Origin: CAVQYV01 sp963718295 [NCBI: uncultured Methylomirabilota bacterium]
Lineage (GTDB): Bacteria > Methylomirabilota > Methylomirabilia > CAVQYV01
Assembly (NCBI GenBank): GCA_963718295.1
Contig: CAVQYV010000008.1
Span: 372,001 to 436,000 of the forward strand
Direction: 5' to 3'
Length of the DNA stretch: 64,000 nucleotides
In this document: positions 16,536 through 24,420 of the stretch, one piece after another
How the letters are laid out: each line of letters opens with the position of its first letter
Numbering within the stretch: position 1 is the stretch's first letter
Position numbers and translations under genes: made by a program
The notes under the pieces: generated by a model
The model's input: only the letters and a program-made list of their open reading frames with translations
The model's database searches: none
What the model was told of the DNA's origin: nothing

Positions 16536-16716
16536 TCAGGACCTCCGTTCGTAGCCGAAGCACTTGAAATCCTTTCTCTCCCTGCTGATCCGCTCGGGTC
16601 AGCGTGCAAAGGACCTCTTCATTTGGGTCATCGTCTTTCCGGCAGGCTACACACAAGCTCGGTTTGACGATCAGATCGGGATTGATTTCAGGCCCATCGT
16701 CCCAGAGCTCATTCAT
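16536..16716 (-). pseudogene. Small CxxC protein, copy 1, broken by one inserted base
   Basis: The frame from 16716 reads EINPDLIVKPSLCVACRKDD and continues to LTRADQQGEKGFQ, then leaves the family pattern. Removing one G from GAAAGGATTT restores EKDFKCFGYERRS and a stop at 16536, matching the intact copy at 18250-18447. The stretch is 181 bases, that is 60 codons plus one base. Four Cys (CVAC, LC, CF) suggest a metal site; the function is unknown. It overlaps the end of the gene upstream by eight bases. Confidence 0.65.
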
Positions 16717-17044
16717 GCCTCATTTTGTATAGCTCAATTTCCAGTTGCAGGCGTTCCAGCAAAATCTGGTTCATAAAGTCCTGCAACTCTTCTTCATGGT
16801 CTTCAAATGCACGCCGCACCGACCAGACAACTGCTTTGCGTTGTTCTGTGGATAAGCTCGCAGGAAGTTGAAGAGGAACGTCGAACCCGACGCTGCAGCG
16901 GCAGAAAAACTCCTTCATCCGGCAGAGAACTTCATCTTGCATTTCTTTGGAAGCAGACACTTGCGTAAAGATAGCTCGAAGTGTTCGTTCAATCTCTGCC
17001 CATCCTCGAACAGTCCGAGTTGGAAACTTTATAATATCTCCCAC
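16709..17044 (-). CDS. Hypothetical protein, 111 residues
   Basis: The protein starts MGDIIKFPTRTVRGWAEIER at a GTG and is mainly helical, ending QLEIELYKMRHE. No domain is recognised. Its start overlaps the end of the fragment upstream and its end overlaps the start of small CxxC protein copy 1, so these minus-strand genes form a tight unit. It contains a central Cys pair (FFCRC) that may be incidental. Confidence 0.5.
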   Translation of the reverse strand: MGDIIKFPTRTVRGWAEIERTLRAIFTQVSASKEMQDEVLCRMKEFFCRCSVGFDVPLQLPASLSTEQRKAVVWSVRRAFEDHEEELQDFMNQILLERLQLEIELYKMRHE

Positions 17045-17250
17045 CGTATATCTGCCCTTTCTGCCTCCTTGATCGCCACCTCCCAGATCAGGTTCTCCGG
17101 GCTTCCAGCCCCTGTTCTCTTAGTTCTTTCGATCGAACCGTTGGCCCGCTTCCTCACCTCCGTTCGACCCGTTTTCGATTGGTACACCAAGACGATGTCG
17201 CCCGATCCAAGTTCCGCATCGGCACCTTCACGCCCGCCCGGCAGCCGCAA
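17029..17250 (-). CDS. Hypothetical protein, possibly an N-terminally truncated remnant
   Basis: The frame encodes up to 73 residues from a TTG (GDIVLVYQSKTGRTEVRKRA, then IERTKRTGAGSPENLIWEVA). It looks like real protein sequence, but there is no good start codon or ribosome binding site. The frame is open about 19 codons further upstream without an ATG. It may be the 3' end of a lost gene. It overlaps the next gene by 16 bases. Confidence 0.35.
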   Translation of the reverse strand: MRLPGGREGADAELGSGDIVLVYQSKTGRTEVRKRANGSIERTKRTGAGSPENLIWEVAIKEAERADIRWEIL

Positions 17251-17323
17251 GCCTGGTCCCGTCCAGAGTACTATCTTCGGGGGAAGGCCAGTGGTCGGTT
17301 ACCCAATGTTTCACAGTTGCGCC

Positions 17324-17815
17324 TCATCGTGTGCATTGATTGTTGTGCCGAATGTCAATTTGTTCGGAGGTCTTCAGGGATTCCAATGCCTCTGCATCGG
17401 CTAAATCTTTGGTTCTTCCTGATGCCCTCTTGTTGCGGATTAGATCGTCGATCGACGGAATATGCACTTCGATTCCCTCGATGTTCACGGACAGTGACCG
17501 TCCATACGTCTCCTCAAACTGAAGTCCGGATGCCGCAGTGATGATGTCGATTCGCCTTGGGGCAACTCCGATCTGAAAGATGGTCCCATCCTTTTGAAGG
17601 TCTTCCTTGGTCAGATTGTGAAGCGGGGCGCCAAAACGGCGCAATGCCCGCAGGACGGCATCAGCGTTCTGGGGGGACGGCATGACCCAAATATCAATGT
17701 CCATGGTGGCCCGGGGATAACCGTGGGCTGCCAGCGCATAGGCACCGACGAGGAGGAATTTAACCTTCTCGTCGGACAAGGCGCGTAACATGTCTCTGTA
17801 GTCTTCGTTCAGCAT
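17324..17815 (-). CDS. Nucleotidyltransferase-fold protein (AbiEii/DUF6036-like)
   Basis: The 163-residue protein reads VKFLLVGAYALAAHGYPRAT then DIDIWV, the GG/GA...DxD arrangement of minimal nucleotidyltransferases, followed by DLQKDGTIFQIGVAPRRIDI and a C-terminal helix with IPSIDDLIRNKRASGRTKDL. Proteins like this occur with a small upstream partner in toxin-antitoxin-like pairs; the partner is the overlapping gene at 17760-17951. It seems intact. Confidence 0.7.
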   Translation of the reverse strand: MLNEDYRDMLRALSDEKVKFLLVGAYALAAHGYPRATMDIDIWVMPSPQNADAVLRALRRFGAPLHNLTKEDLQKDGTIFQIGVAPRRIDIITAASGLQFEETYGRSLSVNIEGIEVHIPSIDDLIRNKRASGRTKDLADAEALESLKTSEQIDIRHNNQCTR

Positions 17816-17951
17816 CGTGCTTTTTGCTCAAGGACGCGATTTCTCGGGTCAGCGGCCAGACGAGACTAATGCGGTCTGCCGGCGTGCCGGGAACGAAGTC
17901 GTCGTTCCGACGGTCCGACATTCGGTATATGGCTGTGTGCTTCCTGTTCAT
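17760..17951 (-). CDS. Small partner protein upstream of the nucleotidyltransferase
   Basis: The frame reads MNRKHTAIYRMSDRRNDDFV then DRISLVWPLTREIASLSKKHD and ends ERRLQRHVTRLVRREG. It is a recognisable small helical protein that often precedes DUF6036-like nucleotidyltransferases. It overlaps that gene by 56 bases in another frame. The start is uncertain: ATG 17951 has AAGGAG too close, and the frame could begin at 17987. Its function is unknown; it may be the antitoxin. Confidence 0.5.
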   Translation of the reverse strand: MNRKHTAIYRMSDRRNDDFVPGTPADRISLVWPLTREIASLSKKHDAERRLQRHVTRLVRREG

Positions 17952-17989
17952 GCTCCTTAAGGTACCATCTTTACCGAGCGATATCAACC

Positions 17990-18020
17990 TGATGAGCCGA
18001 TGCGAAGCGTCGGCTCATCA
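17990..18020. promoter_or_regulatory. Perfect 11-bp inverted repeat upstream of the TA-like pair
   Basis: TGATGAGCCGA (17990-18000) pairs perfectly with TCGGCTCATCA (18010-18020) around a 9-base spacer. On the minus strand it lies just upstream of the gene pair 17951-17324, where an autoregulatory operator would be expected. There is no T run, so a terminator is less likely. The stretch from here to 18249 has no other recognisable gene. Confidence 0.4.
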
Positions 18021-18249
18021 CCTAATTAGATTGATCCGCATAAGCTGCGAATCACGGGTTTCCGGCCCGCATAACCTGCTGCCGAAAACGCGAACACCAC
18101 CACGATAGTTTCAGTAAAGTCAGCCACTTGCGCCTCTCGATGCTCATTATCACAGCATCTTATACGGATCGGCGTAAAAACCCTCAGGAATATTCTCAGA
18201 ATCCGTTCTTCTTGATGATCTGAGGCTGCAAAGCAATCATGAGAGAACC

Positions 18250-18447
18250 TCAAAACCTCTGCTCGTAAGCGAAGCACTTGAAATCTTTCTCTCCCTGCTG
18301 ATCCGCTCTCGTCAGCGTGCAGAGAATCTCTTCTCTTGGATCGTCGTCTTTCCGGCAGGTTACACACAAAGTCGGTTTGACGATCAGATCGGGATTGATT
18401 TCGGTCCCGTCATCGCGGAAGAAGCCTGGCTTGAATTCTCCCTTCAT
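18250..18447 (-). CDS. Small CxxC protein, copy 2 (intact)
   Basis: The 65-residue protein starts at ATG 18447 behind AGGAAGG. It reads GTEINPDLIVKPTLCVTCRK, DDDPREEILCTLTRADQQGE, KDFKCFAYEQRF. Four Cys in the pattern CxxC...C...C suggest a small zinc or iron-sulfur site. It is very similar to the broken copy at 16536-16716. It follows a truncated ParE-like toxin remnant. The function is unknown; such proteins are common near toxin-antitoxin genes in this kind of genome. Confidence 0.65.
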   Translation of the reverse strand: MKGEFKPGFFRDDGTEINPDLIVKPTLCVTCRKDDDPREEILCTLTRADQQGEKDFKCFAYEQRF

Positions 18448-18485
18448 TTCTGCTGCCTTCCTTCTCAATAATCCAGCGGTAAGGT

Positions 18486-18720
18486 TCAGCGGCGATGCTC
18501 CGCCAGGTCCTCGATTGCTTCCGGCGACCAGATTACTTCATAGTCCATTTGTTCAACCGTTTTTCCGCCTCTTCCTGTGGAATGGACCCCTCTTTTCCGC
18601 CATCTCGATACCTCGACGGATCTTTTCCATCACGTAAAGATGGTATTGAATGTCCTCCAGGCTGCAGTTATCCGGAAGTTTCTTCAACAGGGCCTCAACT
18701 TCCTCTTTTGCTGTGCTCAT
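18486..18720 (-). pseudogene. Remains of an antitoxin-ParE toxin pair
   Basis: The antitoxin frame starts at ATG 18720 (MSTAKEEVEALLKKLPDNCS, LEDIQYHLYVMEKIRRGIEM). It loses frame at AAGAGGGGTCC; one more G restores SIPQEEAEKRLNKWTMK and a stop at 18533. The toxin begins in the overlap at ATG 18548 (MDYEVIWSPEAIEDLAE), the start of a ParE/RelE protein, but is cut after about 17 residues; a possible C-terminal scrap (EPYRWIIEK) follows directly. So one base loss and an internal deletion inactivated the module. Confidence 0.65.
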
Positions 18721-18850
18721 TTAACCCCCCCCATCCTCGATCTGACAGCCCACAATCACATGAACGCTCGCCTATGATCATTCTACCGGATTCGTGATCG
18801 CCTTCGAACCACGTTCCGCGAGCTTCTGGCAGCACCTCACGGTCTGTGGT

Positions 18851-19051
18851 TCAGAGTCCCCTCAGCTCCTCCATCTTCTTTGCAGTCAATGCTTCTTAAA
18901 GCAAATAATCCAGCTTTGCAGCCGCAGAGTCCGCTTCGATCTGCCTGTCCCATTCACGCCAGTCTCTCTCAGTGAACCATCTCCGCAGCTGTACGTATTC
19001 CTCTTTTGGAAGGGCCTCGATTGCGGCCTGGATTTCCTCCACCTTCGTCAT
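18851..19051 (-). pseudogene. Antitoxin-like protein with in-frame stop
   Basis: From ATG 19051 the frame reads MTKVEEIQAAIEALPKEEYV, QLRRWFTERDWREWDRQIEA, DSAAAKLDYLL, then TAA at 18896-18898. It goes on in the same frame with EALTAKKMEELRGL to TGA at 18851-18853. The family normally continues through this point (KLDFL..EAL..K..G.L), so the TAA looks like a nonsense change. The toxin that should follow is absent. Confidence 0.55.
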
Positions 19052-19135
19052 TTCTGCTTACCCCCTCTGCGTCTCAGAAACTACACACTGATCGGCTGTC
19101 TTCGGAGCATCTGCCACCGGAGCGATTCGTCAGAA

Positions 19136-19360
19136 TCAGGATGCCTTCTTCAGCCGTTCCGCCACCCAAACCTTGATGATGGACTGCCGAGGTACCCCTA
19201 AGCGCTTGGCTTCCTTGTCCAATCGGTGGATCATCCACAGAGGGAAATCCACATTCACCCTCTTCTGTTCCTGCTGGGGCCTTCGGGTCTTAGAAACATC
19301 AAGGTCTTGCAGCATATCTTTGCCCTCGTCAAATTTCTGATCGAATTCCTTAGCCTTCAT
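19136..19360 (-). CDS. brnA: BrnA family antitoxin
   Basis: The 74-residue protein starts at ATG 19360 with GAGGAGG nine bases upstream and overlaps brnT by 11 bases. It ends with a ribbon-helix-helix-like DNA-binding segment: KRVNVDFPLWMIHRLDKEAK, RLGVPRQSIIKVWVAERLKK. BrnA neutralises BrnT and represses the shared promoter. Confidence 0.85.
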   Translation of the reverse strand: MKAKEFDQKFDEGKDMLQDLDVSKTRRPQQEQKRVNVDFPLWMIHRLDKEAKRLGVPRQSIIKVWVAERLKKAS

Positions 19361-19610
19361 ATAGGTCAACCTCCTCTTTCCTGGACCGTCGGAAGGAAAT
19401 AATTCTTACGTGTTCGCGCCGATAGGTGATGAACCCTGACCAATGTGTATCTCCTATCTTGCCTACCACCAAAAATCTTGCCTCATCAATCGTTTTCCCA
19501 GGGATCTCGATGTAGTCTGGATCATCCCAGAATACTTGTGCTTCGTTGAAGTCGATCCCATGCTTTTTCTTGTTTTGCTTGCTCTTTTCGGAATCGAACT
19601 CACATTTCAT
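19350..19610 (-). CDS. brnT: BrnT family ribonuclease toxin
   Basis: The 86-residue protein reads MKCEFDSEKSKQNKKKHGID, then EAQVFWDDPDYIEIPG and the C-terminal HVRIISFRRSRKEEVDLYEG, the full BrnT pattern. ATG 19610 fits the family length; the longer frame to 19646 has no ribosome binding site and would run through the operator. With brnA it forms an intact module, in contrast to the broken modules upstream. Confidence 0.85.
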   Translation of the reverse strand: MKCEFDSEKSKQNKKKHGIDFNEAQVFWDDPDYIEIPGKTIDEARFLVVGKIGDTHWSGFITYRREHVRIISFRRSRKEEVDLYEG

Positions 19611-19627
19611 GGTATAGATATTATATC

Positions 19628-19641
19628 TTTGGTATACCAAA
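19628..19641. promoter_or_regulatory. Palindromic operator candidate of brnTA
   Basis: TTTGGTATACCAAA is a perfect 14-base palindrome 18 bases upstream of the brnT start. It lies next to AT-rich sequence (GATATAATATC on the minus strand) that would serve as a -10 box. BrnA-type antitoxins repress their own promoter, so this is the likely binding site. Confidence 0.5.
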
Positions 19642-19687
19642 AGCAATCATTTCTAGCGATCTCAGAATGCTCATGCCAGATTGTTGC

Positions 19688-20994
19688 TCACCACGACCGT
19701 GGGCGGGTGTGTTCGGCGCAGATCTTGCGGAGGGCAAAGCGGCGCTGAAGCAGGTTGAGGGGGAGATACATGAGGTTGGCATGCAGGGCCGGCCAAAGGC
19801 CCTTTCTCTTCCAGATGGAGGAGAAGCTGTAGAACTCCCGCCAGGCCCTTTTCCATCCTTCCCGCAGCTGCTCGGGCTCCATCAGCTTGGGCCGAAAATG
19901 GGGCGTGAGGATCTCCTGATTGGGCTCCAGCCACCATCTCTCCCGCAACAGGCGCCCCTCTGCCTGCAGCCGGTCATAAAAAGGGGTCCCAGGATAGGGA
20001 GTGAGGATCGCGAACTGGGCCAGGAGAATCTTATGGCGATGGCAAACTCCACGGTGCGCTCGAAGACGGAGGGGTCATCGAAATCGAAGCCGAACATGAA
20101 GGCGGCATAGGCTATGATCCCGTGATCGTGGAGCCGGCGGATGATCTCCCCATAGCGCTCCGGATGGTTCTGGACCTTTCCCACCCCTCTCAATTCCGCG
20201 CTCAGCGATTCAAATCCGATGAAGAGGGCCTTGCAGCCGCTCTTCTCCAATATCTTCAGATTTTCCTCATCCTCCAATCCGGCGAGCGAGGCCTCCCCGA
20301 TCCAGCGCAGCTTGAGAGGTATGAGCGCCGTGAAAAGCCTTCGGAAATAGGGGACATTCCCGATGATATTGTCGTCGGCAAAGAGCAGGCCGGGACGGCT
20401 CAACTTCTCGACCTCCGCCACTACCGACGCTACCTCGCGCATCCGATAGCGGGAACCGAAAACCGGGTTTACCGTGCAGAAGTCGCAATGAAAGGGACAG
20501 CCCCGGGTGGTCTGTACTACGTCCACTGGAGCATAACGGAAGCGGTAGGGCCTGAAGATCTCCCGGCGGGGGATGGGAGATTGGCTGAGATCGATGAGGC
20601 CCTCCTGGTGGTAGGTCTTCTCCAGCCGGCCTGCCTCGAAGTGCTGAAGCAGTTGAGGCCAAATCCCCTCCGCTTCTCCGATCACGACCGAGTCTGCGTG
20701 TTCAGAGGCCTCTTCTGGCATCGTGCTCGGATGGATGCCCCCCAGGACCACCTGGATCCCCCTTTCCCGGTAGGCATCCGCGATCTGGTACGCTCGATGA
20801 GCAGTCTTCGAGAGCACCGAGATCGCCGCCAGGTCCACATCCTTGAGGTCCTCCGGGATACGGATGCGCCTGATCTGGTCATCGGAGAAGCTCACCTCGA
20901 TCTGAGGCGGGGTGAGGGCAGCCAGGGTGGCCAGGGCCAGGGGGGTGAGGCGGGCGCTATCCTCGGCGGCGGGGGAAATGAGCTCGATCTTCAT
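19688..20994 (-). pseudogene. B12-binding radical SAM protein, frameshifted
   Basis: From ATG 20994 (MKIELISPAAEDSARLTPLA) runs an N-terminal B12-binding domain (DLAAISVLSKTAHRAYQIAD, VVLGGIHPSTMPEEASEHAD, GEAEG) and then a radical SAM domain with GCPFHCDFC (Cys166, 170, 173). After FAFGFD-type sequence (MFGFDFDDPSVFERTVEFAI) one base is missing at about 20030. The other frame continues QFAILTPYPGTPFYDRL to the stop at 19688. It is a paralogue of the proteins at 29084-30304 and 33624-34910, with the same Cys spacing and C-terminal RAWREFYS-type motif. Either it is a recent pseudogene or the indel is an error. Confidence 0.75.
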
Positions 20995-21141
20995 AGCTCG
21001 TTCATACAATAAGGGACGCCAGAGATCAATCCTTTTTCTCTCCCACTCCAGATCGATTATGGTTTGACCCGTGAATCTGATTGCAGTAGATTAGGCCGAA
21101 GGACGCCCATGATCGTTTAACCTGTCCCTTGGGACCTCCAT

Positions 21142-21258
21142 GAGAGGGCGCAAGAGGGAGTGCTTACCCTTCTTTATGCAGCCAGAGGCGAGGAATTCAA
21201 TCACGCGGCCGCGTTGAGGGAATCCATGGATAGGCTTTATCAAAAGAGGCGGAGATGA
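21142..21258 (+). pseudogene. C-terminal scrap of a DUF488 protein
   Basis: The frame reads ERAQEGVLTLLYAARGEEFN then HAAALRESMDRLYQKRRR and stops. The VTLLYAA...HNHA pattern is the C-terminal hallmark of DUF488 proteins; the N-terminal part is missing. A short frame overlapping its stop (ATG 21255 to TAA 21347, 30 residues) is not recognised and is probably chance. The rest of 21010-21351 is without a gene. Confidence 0.5.
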
Positions 21259-21351
21259 CGTCGAAAGAGTGGCTCAAAGCTGATCATAATATCGTCAACT
21301 TCCCGGCGAAACTCAAGGTGCTGGATATGCGTGCGAATGCGGGGTAAAGCG

Positions 21352-22509
21352 ATGAAGGGTAAAAAGAGACTTCTCATTTTGTTGCTGGTGGTCATGATCG
21401 GGGCAGTTCTGACCTACAAGTTCACCCTGAGCAGATCACACAACAATCCCAATGTCATCCGGGTCTCCGGAAATATTGAGGTCACCGACGCGGAGGCGAG
21501 CTTCAAGATCGCGGGCCGCGTCCAGGAACGCCTGGTCTCGGAGGGTGATGTGGTTCAGGCAGGCCAGGTCGTCGCCCGGCTGGACAGCACGGAACTCGCC
21601 CAGGAGGTTGCCGTTCGGAAAGCGGAGGTTGAGGCGGTCCAGGCCTCTCTGGCGGAGCTGGAGGCGGGATCTCGACCAGAAGAGATCGGACAAGCCGAAG
21701 CCACAGTGCGCAGGGCGCAGGCCCGGCTCGACGAACTGCTGGCTGGATCGAGATCCCAGGAAATCGCTACTGCAGAGGCGCAGGTTCGAAGGGCCAAAGC
21801 GGAAACCGAACGGCTGAGGCTGGAGGCGGAACGGCAGACCAAACTGTACCAGGAGGGATACGTATCCATTCAGGAATATGATCTGGCCCGAACAAGCCAT
21901 GAGGTGGCCAAGGCAAGGCAGAAGGAGGCGGAGGAGAACCTGAAGCTGGTCCAGGAGGGGCCTCGGCCGGAGGAGATCGAGCAGGCCCGGGCCGCTCTGA
22001 GGGAGGCCAAAGAACGGTTCATCTTGGTCAAGAAGGGGCCTCGCAGAGAGGTGATCGATCAGGCCCGTGCCCGCCTTAGGCAGGCCAAAGAGGCCCTGGC
22101 CATGGCGGAGACGCGTCTGGGGTATGCAGCATTGGGATCCCCGCTTTCCGGGGTGGTGCTTTCGGAGAATGTGGAAGCAGGCGAGTATGTCTCACCGGGA
22201 ACGCCGGTCGTTACGGTCGGAGATCTGGAGAATGTCTGGGTAAGGGCCTATATTAATGAAACGGACCTGGGGCGCGTCAAAGTGGGCCAAAGGGTGAAGG
22301 TCAAGACGGACACCTTTCCAGGCAAGGGTTATGAAGGGCGGATTTCCTTTATTGCCTCTGAGGCGGAGTTCACCCCCAAGAATGTCCAAACGGAAAAAGA
22401 GCGAGTGAAGCTGGTCTATCGGGTGAAGGTGGACATCCGAAATCCCAATATGGAGCTGAAACCTGGAATGCCGGCAGATGGGGAAATCATGGTAGGGGAA
22501 TCGAAGTGA
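21352..22509 (+). CDS. HlyD-family membrane fusion protein (YbhG type)
   Basis: The 385-residue protein has an N-terminal membrane anchor (LLILLLVVMIGAVLTYKF), a first half-lipoyl strand set (IEVTDAEASFKIAGRVQERL, VVQAGQVVARLD), a long coiled coil of internal repeats (RPEEIxQAxAxxRxAxxR occurs four times in variants), the second half-lipoyl part (SPLSGVVLSENVEAGEYVSP) and the beta barrel (VWVRAYINETDLGRVKVGQR). It bridges inner-membrane ABC exporters to an outer-membrane channel. It leads an operon with two ATPases and two permeases. The start is ATG 21352, with GGGG nine bases upstream. Confidence 0.9.
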   Translation: MKGKKRLLILLLVVMIGAVLTYKFTLSRSHNNPNVIRVSGNIEVTDAEASFKIAGRVQERLVSEGDVVQAGQVVARLDSTELAQEVAVRKAEVEAVQASLAELEAGSRPEEIGQAEATVRRAQARLDELLAGSRSQEIATAEAQVRRAKAETERLRLEAERQTKLYQEGYVSIQEYDLARTSHEVAKARQKEAEENLKLVQEGPRPEEIEQARAALREAKERFILVKKGPRREVIDQARARLRQAKEALAMAETRLGYAALGSPLSGVVLSENVEAGEYVSPGTPVVTVGDLENVWVRAYINETDLGRVKVGQRVKVKTDTFPGKGYEGRISFIASEAEFTPKNVQTEKERVKLVYRVKVDIRNPNMELKPGMPADGEIMVGESK

Positions 22510-22518
22510 GGCCAGGGA

Positions 22519-23451
22519 ATGGATGCGATACGCACAGATCGCCTCACCAAGTCCTTTAATGGCCTGACTGCCGTGGATGGCCTCACCCTGACCATTGCGG
22601 AGGGAGAGATCTTCGGCCTGGTGGGGCCGGACGGGGCGGGCAAGACCACTACCATGCGACTCCTCACCGCCATCATGGAGCCCACGTCAGGCGAGGCCTG
22701 GGTGGCCGGCCGCCACATCCTGAAAGAGGCGGAGGCGATCAAGGGGGATATCGGGTACATGAGCCAGAGGTTCGGCCTGTACCCGGACCTCACGGTGATG
22801 GAGAACATCGATTTCTATGCCGATATCTACGGAGTGCCCCGGAGAGGCCGGCAGGAGAAGATCGACCGCCTCCTGGTCTTCAGCAACCTGACGGCCTTCA
22901 AGAAGCGCCTGACAGGCAACCTCTCGGGAGGTATGAAGCAGAAACTCGGCTTGGCCTGTGCCCTGATTCACACCCCTAAGGTTCTCTTCCTGGATGAGCC
23001 GACCAATGGTGTGGATCCGGTCTCGCGCCGCGATTTCTGGCGAATTCTTTATCAACTGCTCCGGGAGAGGGTTACCATCTTCCTCTCTACTGCTTACCTG
23101 GACGAGGCGGAGCGCTGCGGCCGGGTGGGGCTCATGCACCAGGGCCGGCTCCTGGCTGTTGGGTTGCCGGACGAGGTGAAGGGGCTGATGCGCGGCACGA
23201 TCCTCGAGATCCGTTCCTCGGAGCCGCGTCGGGCGGCAAGCCTGCTGCGCCAGGGCCTGAAGGGGGACTCGGTGGGCCTTTTCGGAGACCGGGTCCACGT
23301 GGTGACCCAAGAACCCCAAAGGGCTGCCGAGCAGGCCGAGAAGACCCTCCGTGAAGTCGGTCTCAAGATCAGTGGCCTCCAAATCATCGAGCCGGCCCTG
23401 GAAGATGTCTTCGTCTCGGTCCTCACGGGGGAGGGAAGCCGACAGCCATGA
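22519..23451 (+). CDS. ABC exporter ATPase 1
   Basis: The 310-residue ATPase has Walker A (GPDGAGKTT), signature LSGGMKQ, Walker B (VLFLDEPTNGVDP) and an H-loop region where the usual His is replaced (FLSTAYLDEAE instead of TTHYMDEAE). The C-terminal LEDVFVSVL motif is typical of ATPases of ABC-2 exporters. In YbhF two such domains are fused; here they are separate genes, overlapping by four bases. Confidence 0.9.
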   Translation: MDAIRTDRLTKSFNGLTAVDGLTLTIAEGEIFGLVGPDGAGKTTTMRLLTAIMEPTSGEAWVAGRHILKEAEAIKGDIGYMSQRFGLYPDLTVMENIDFYADIYGVPRRGRQEKIDRLLVFSNLTAFKKRLTGNLSGGMKQKLGLACALIHTPKVLFLDEPTNGVDPVSRRDFWRILYQLLRERVTIFLSTAYLDEAERCGRVGLMHQGRLLAVGLPDEVKGLMRGTILEIRSSEPRRAASLLRQGLKGDSVGLFGDRVHVVTQEPQRAAEQAEKTLREVGLKISGLQIIEPALEDVFVSVLTGEGSRQP

Positions 23452-24420
23452 GCGCGGTCGAAAATGGCAAGGCGGTGGTGGTGAAAGACCTGAAGAGGTG
23501 CTTTGGCGGCTTCGTCGCCGTAAATGGCATCAGCTTCGAGGTGGCAAAGGGCGAGGTCTTTGGCTTCCTGGGCCCCAATGGGGCGGGCAAGTCCACCACC
23601 ATCCGTATGCTGTGCGGCATCCTCGCACCCAGCGGAGGCACAGGGACGGTGGCCGGGTTCGACGTCCGCACAGAGGCGGAACAGGTCAAATCCCACATCG
23701 GCTACATGAGCCAGAGGTTCTCTCTTTACGAGGATTTGACCGTGGAGGAAAATATCGATTTCTATGGTGGCATCTACCGGATCGCCCCGGAAAAGAAGAA
23801 GGAGCGGAAGGAGTGGGTCATCGAGATGGCAGGGCTGCAGCAGCATCGGAACTCTCGAACCGCTATCCTCTCCGGGGGCTGGAAGCAGCGCCTGGCACTG
23901 GGATGTGCCATCCTCCATGAGCCACCCATCATTTTCCTGGATGAGCCCACCTCCGGTGTGGATCCCATCAGCCGCCGCCAATTCTGGGATCTGATCTATG
24001 ATCTTTCGGGCAAGGGAGTGACGGCCTTCGTTACCACCCACTACATGGACGAGGCGGAGTATTGCGACCGCCTCGGCCTCATCTATCGGGGCGACTTGAT
24101 CGCTATGGGAACCCCGGAGACCCTCAAAGCCCAACTCATGAGGGAGGAGGTCTTGGAGGTCCTCTGCGAAAGGCCGCAGGAGGCAATGGAGGAGATCGAG
24201 AAGGTGCCCGGCATCAAGGAAGTGGCCCTCTTCGGCAAGGGACTCCATGTAGTGGCTGAGGACGGAGAGGCTGCCCGTCCGGCAATCGGAAGGCTCCTTG
24301 CGGACAAGGGGCTACCGAATCGAGCGGATCGAGAAGATCGTGCCCTCCCTGGAGGATGTGTTCGTCTCCCTGATCGAGGCGCGCGACCGGGCAGAGGCAG
24401 CCCCAGCAGGAGGTCAAAGG
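23448..24420 (+). CDS. ABC exporter ATPase 2, frameshift near the 3' end
   Basis: The protein has Walker A (GPNGAGKST), Walker B (IIFLDEPTSGVDP), the H-loop (VTTHYMDEAE) and signature LSGGWKQ (Trp in place of Met or Gln). At about 24310 the frame is lost at AAGGGGCTACC: with one G fewer it continues GYRIERIEKIVPSLEDVFVS. Without the shift the frame runs on to 24674 with a meaningless tail. After correction no stop separates the ATPase from the permease that begins at GTG 24421, so the true gene is either a fusion or has a second undetected change. Confidence 0.75.
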
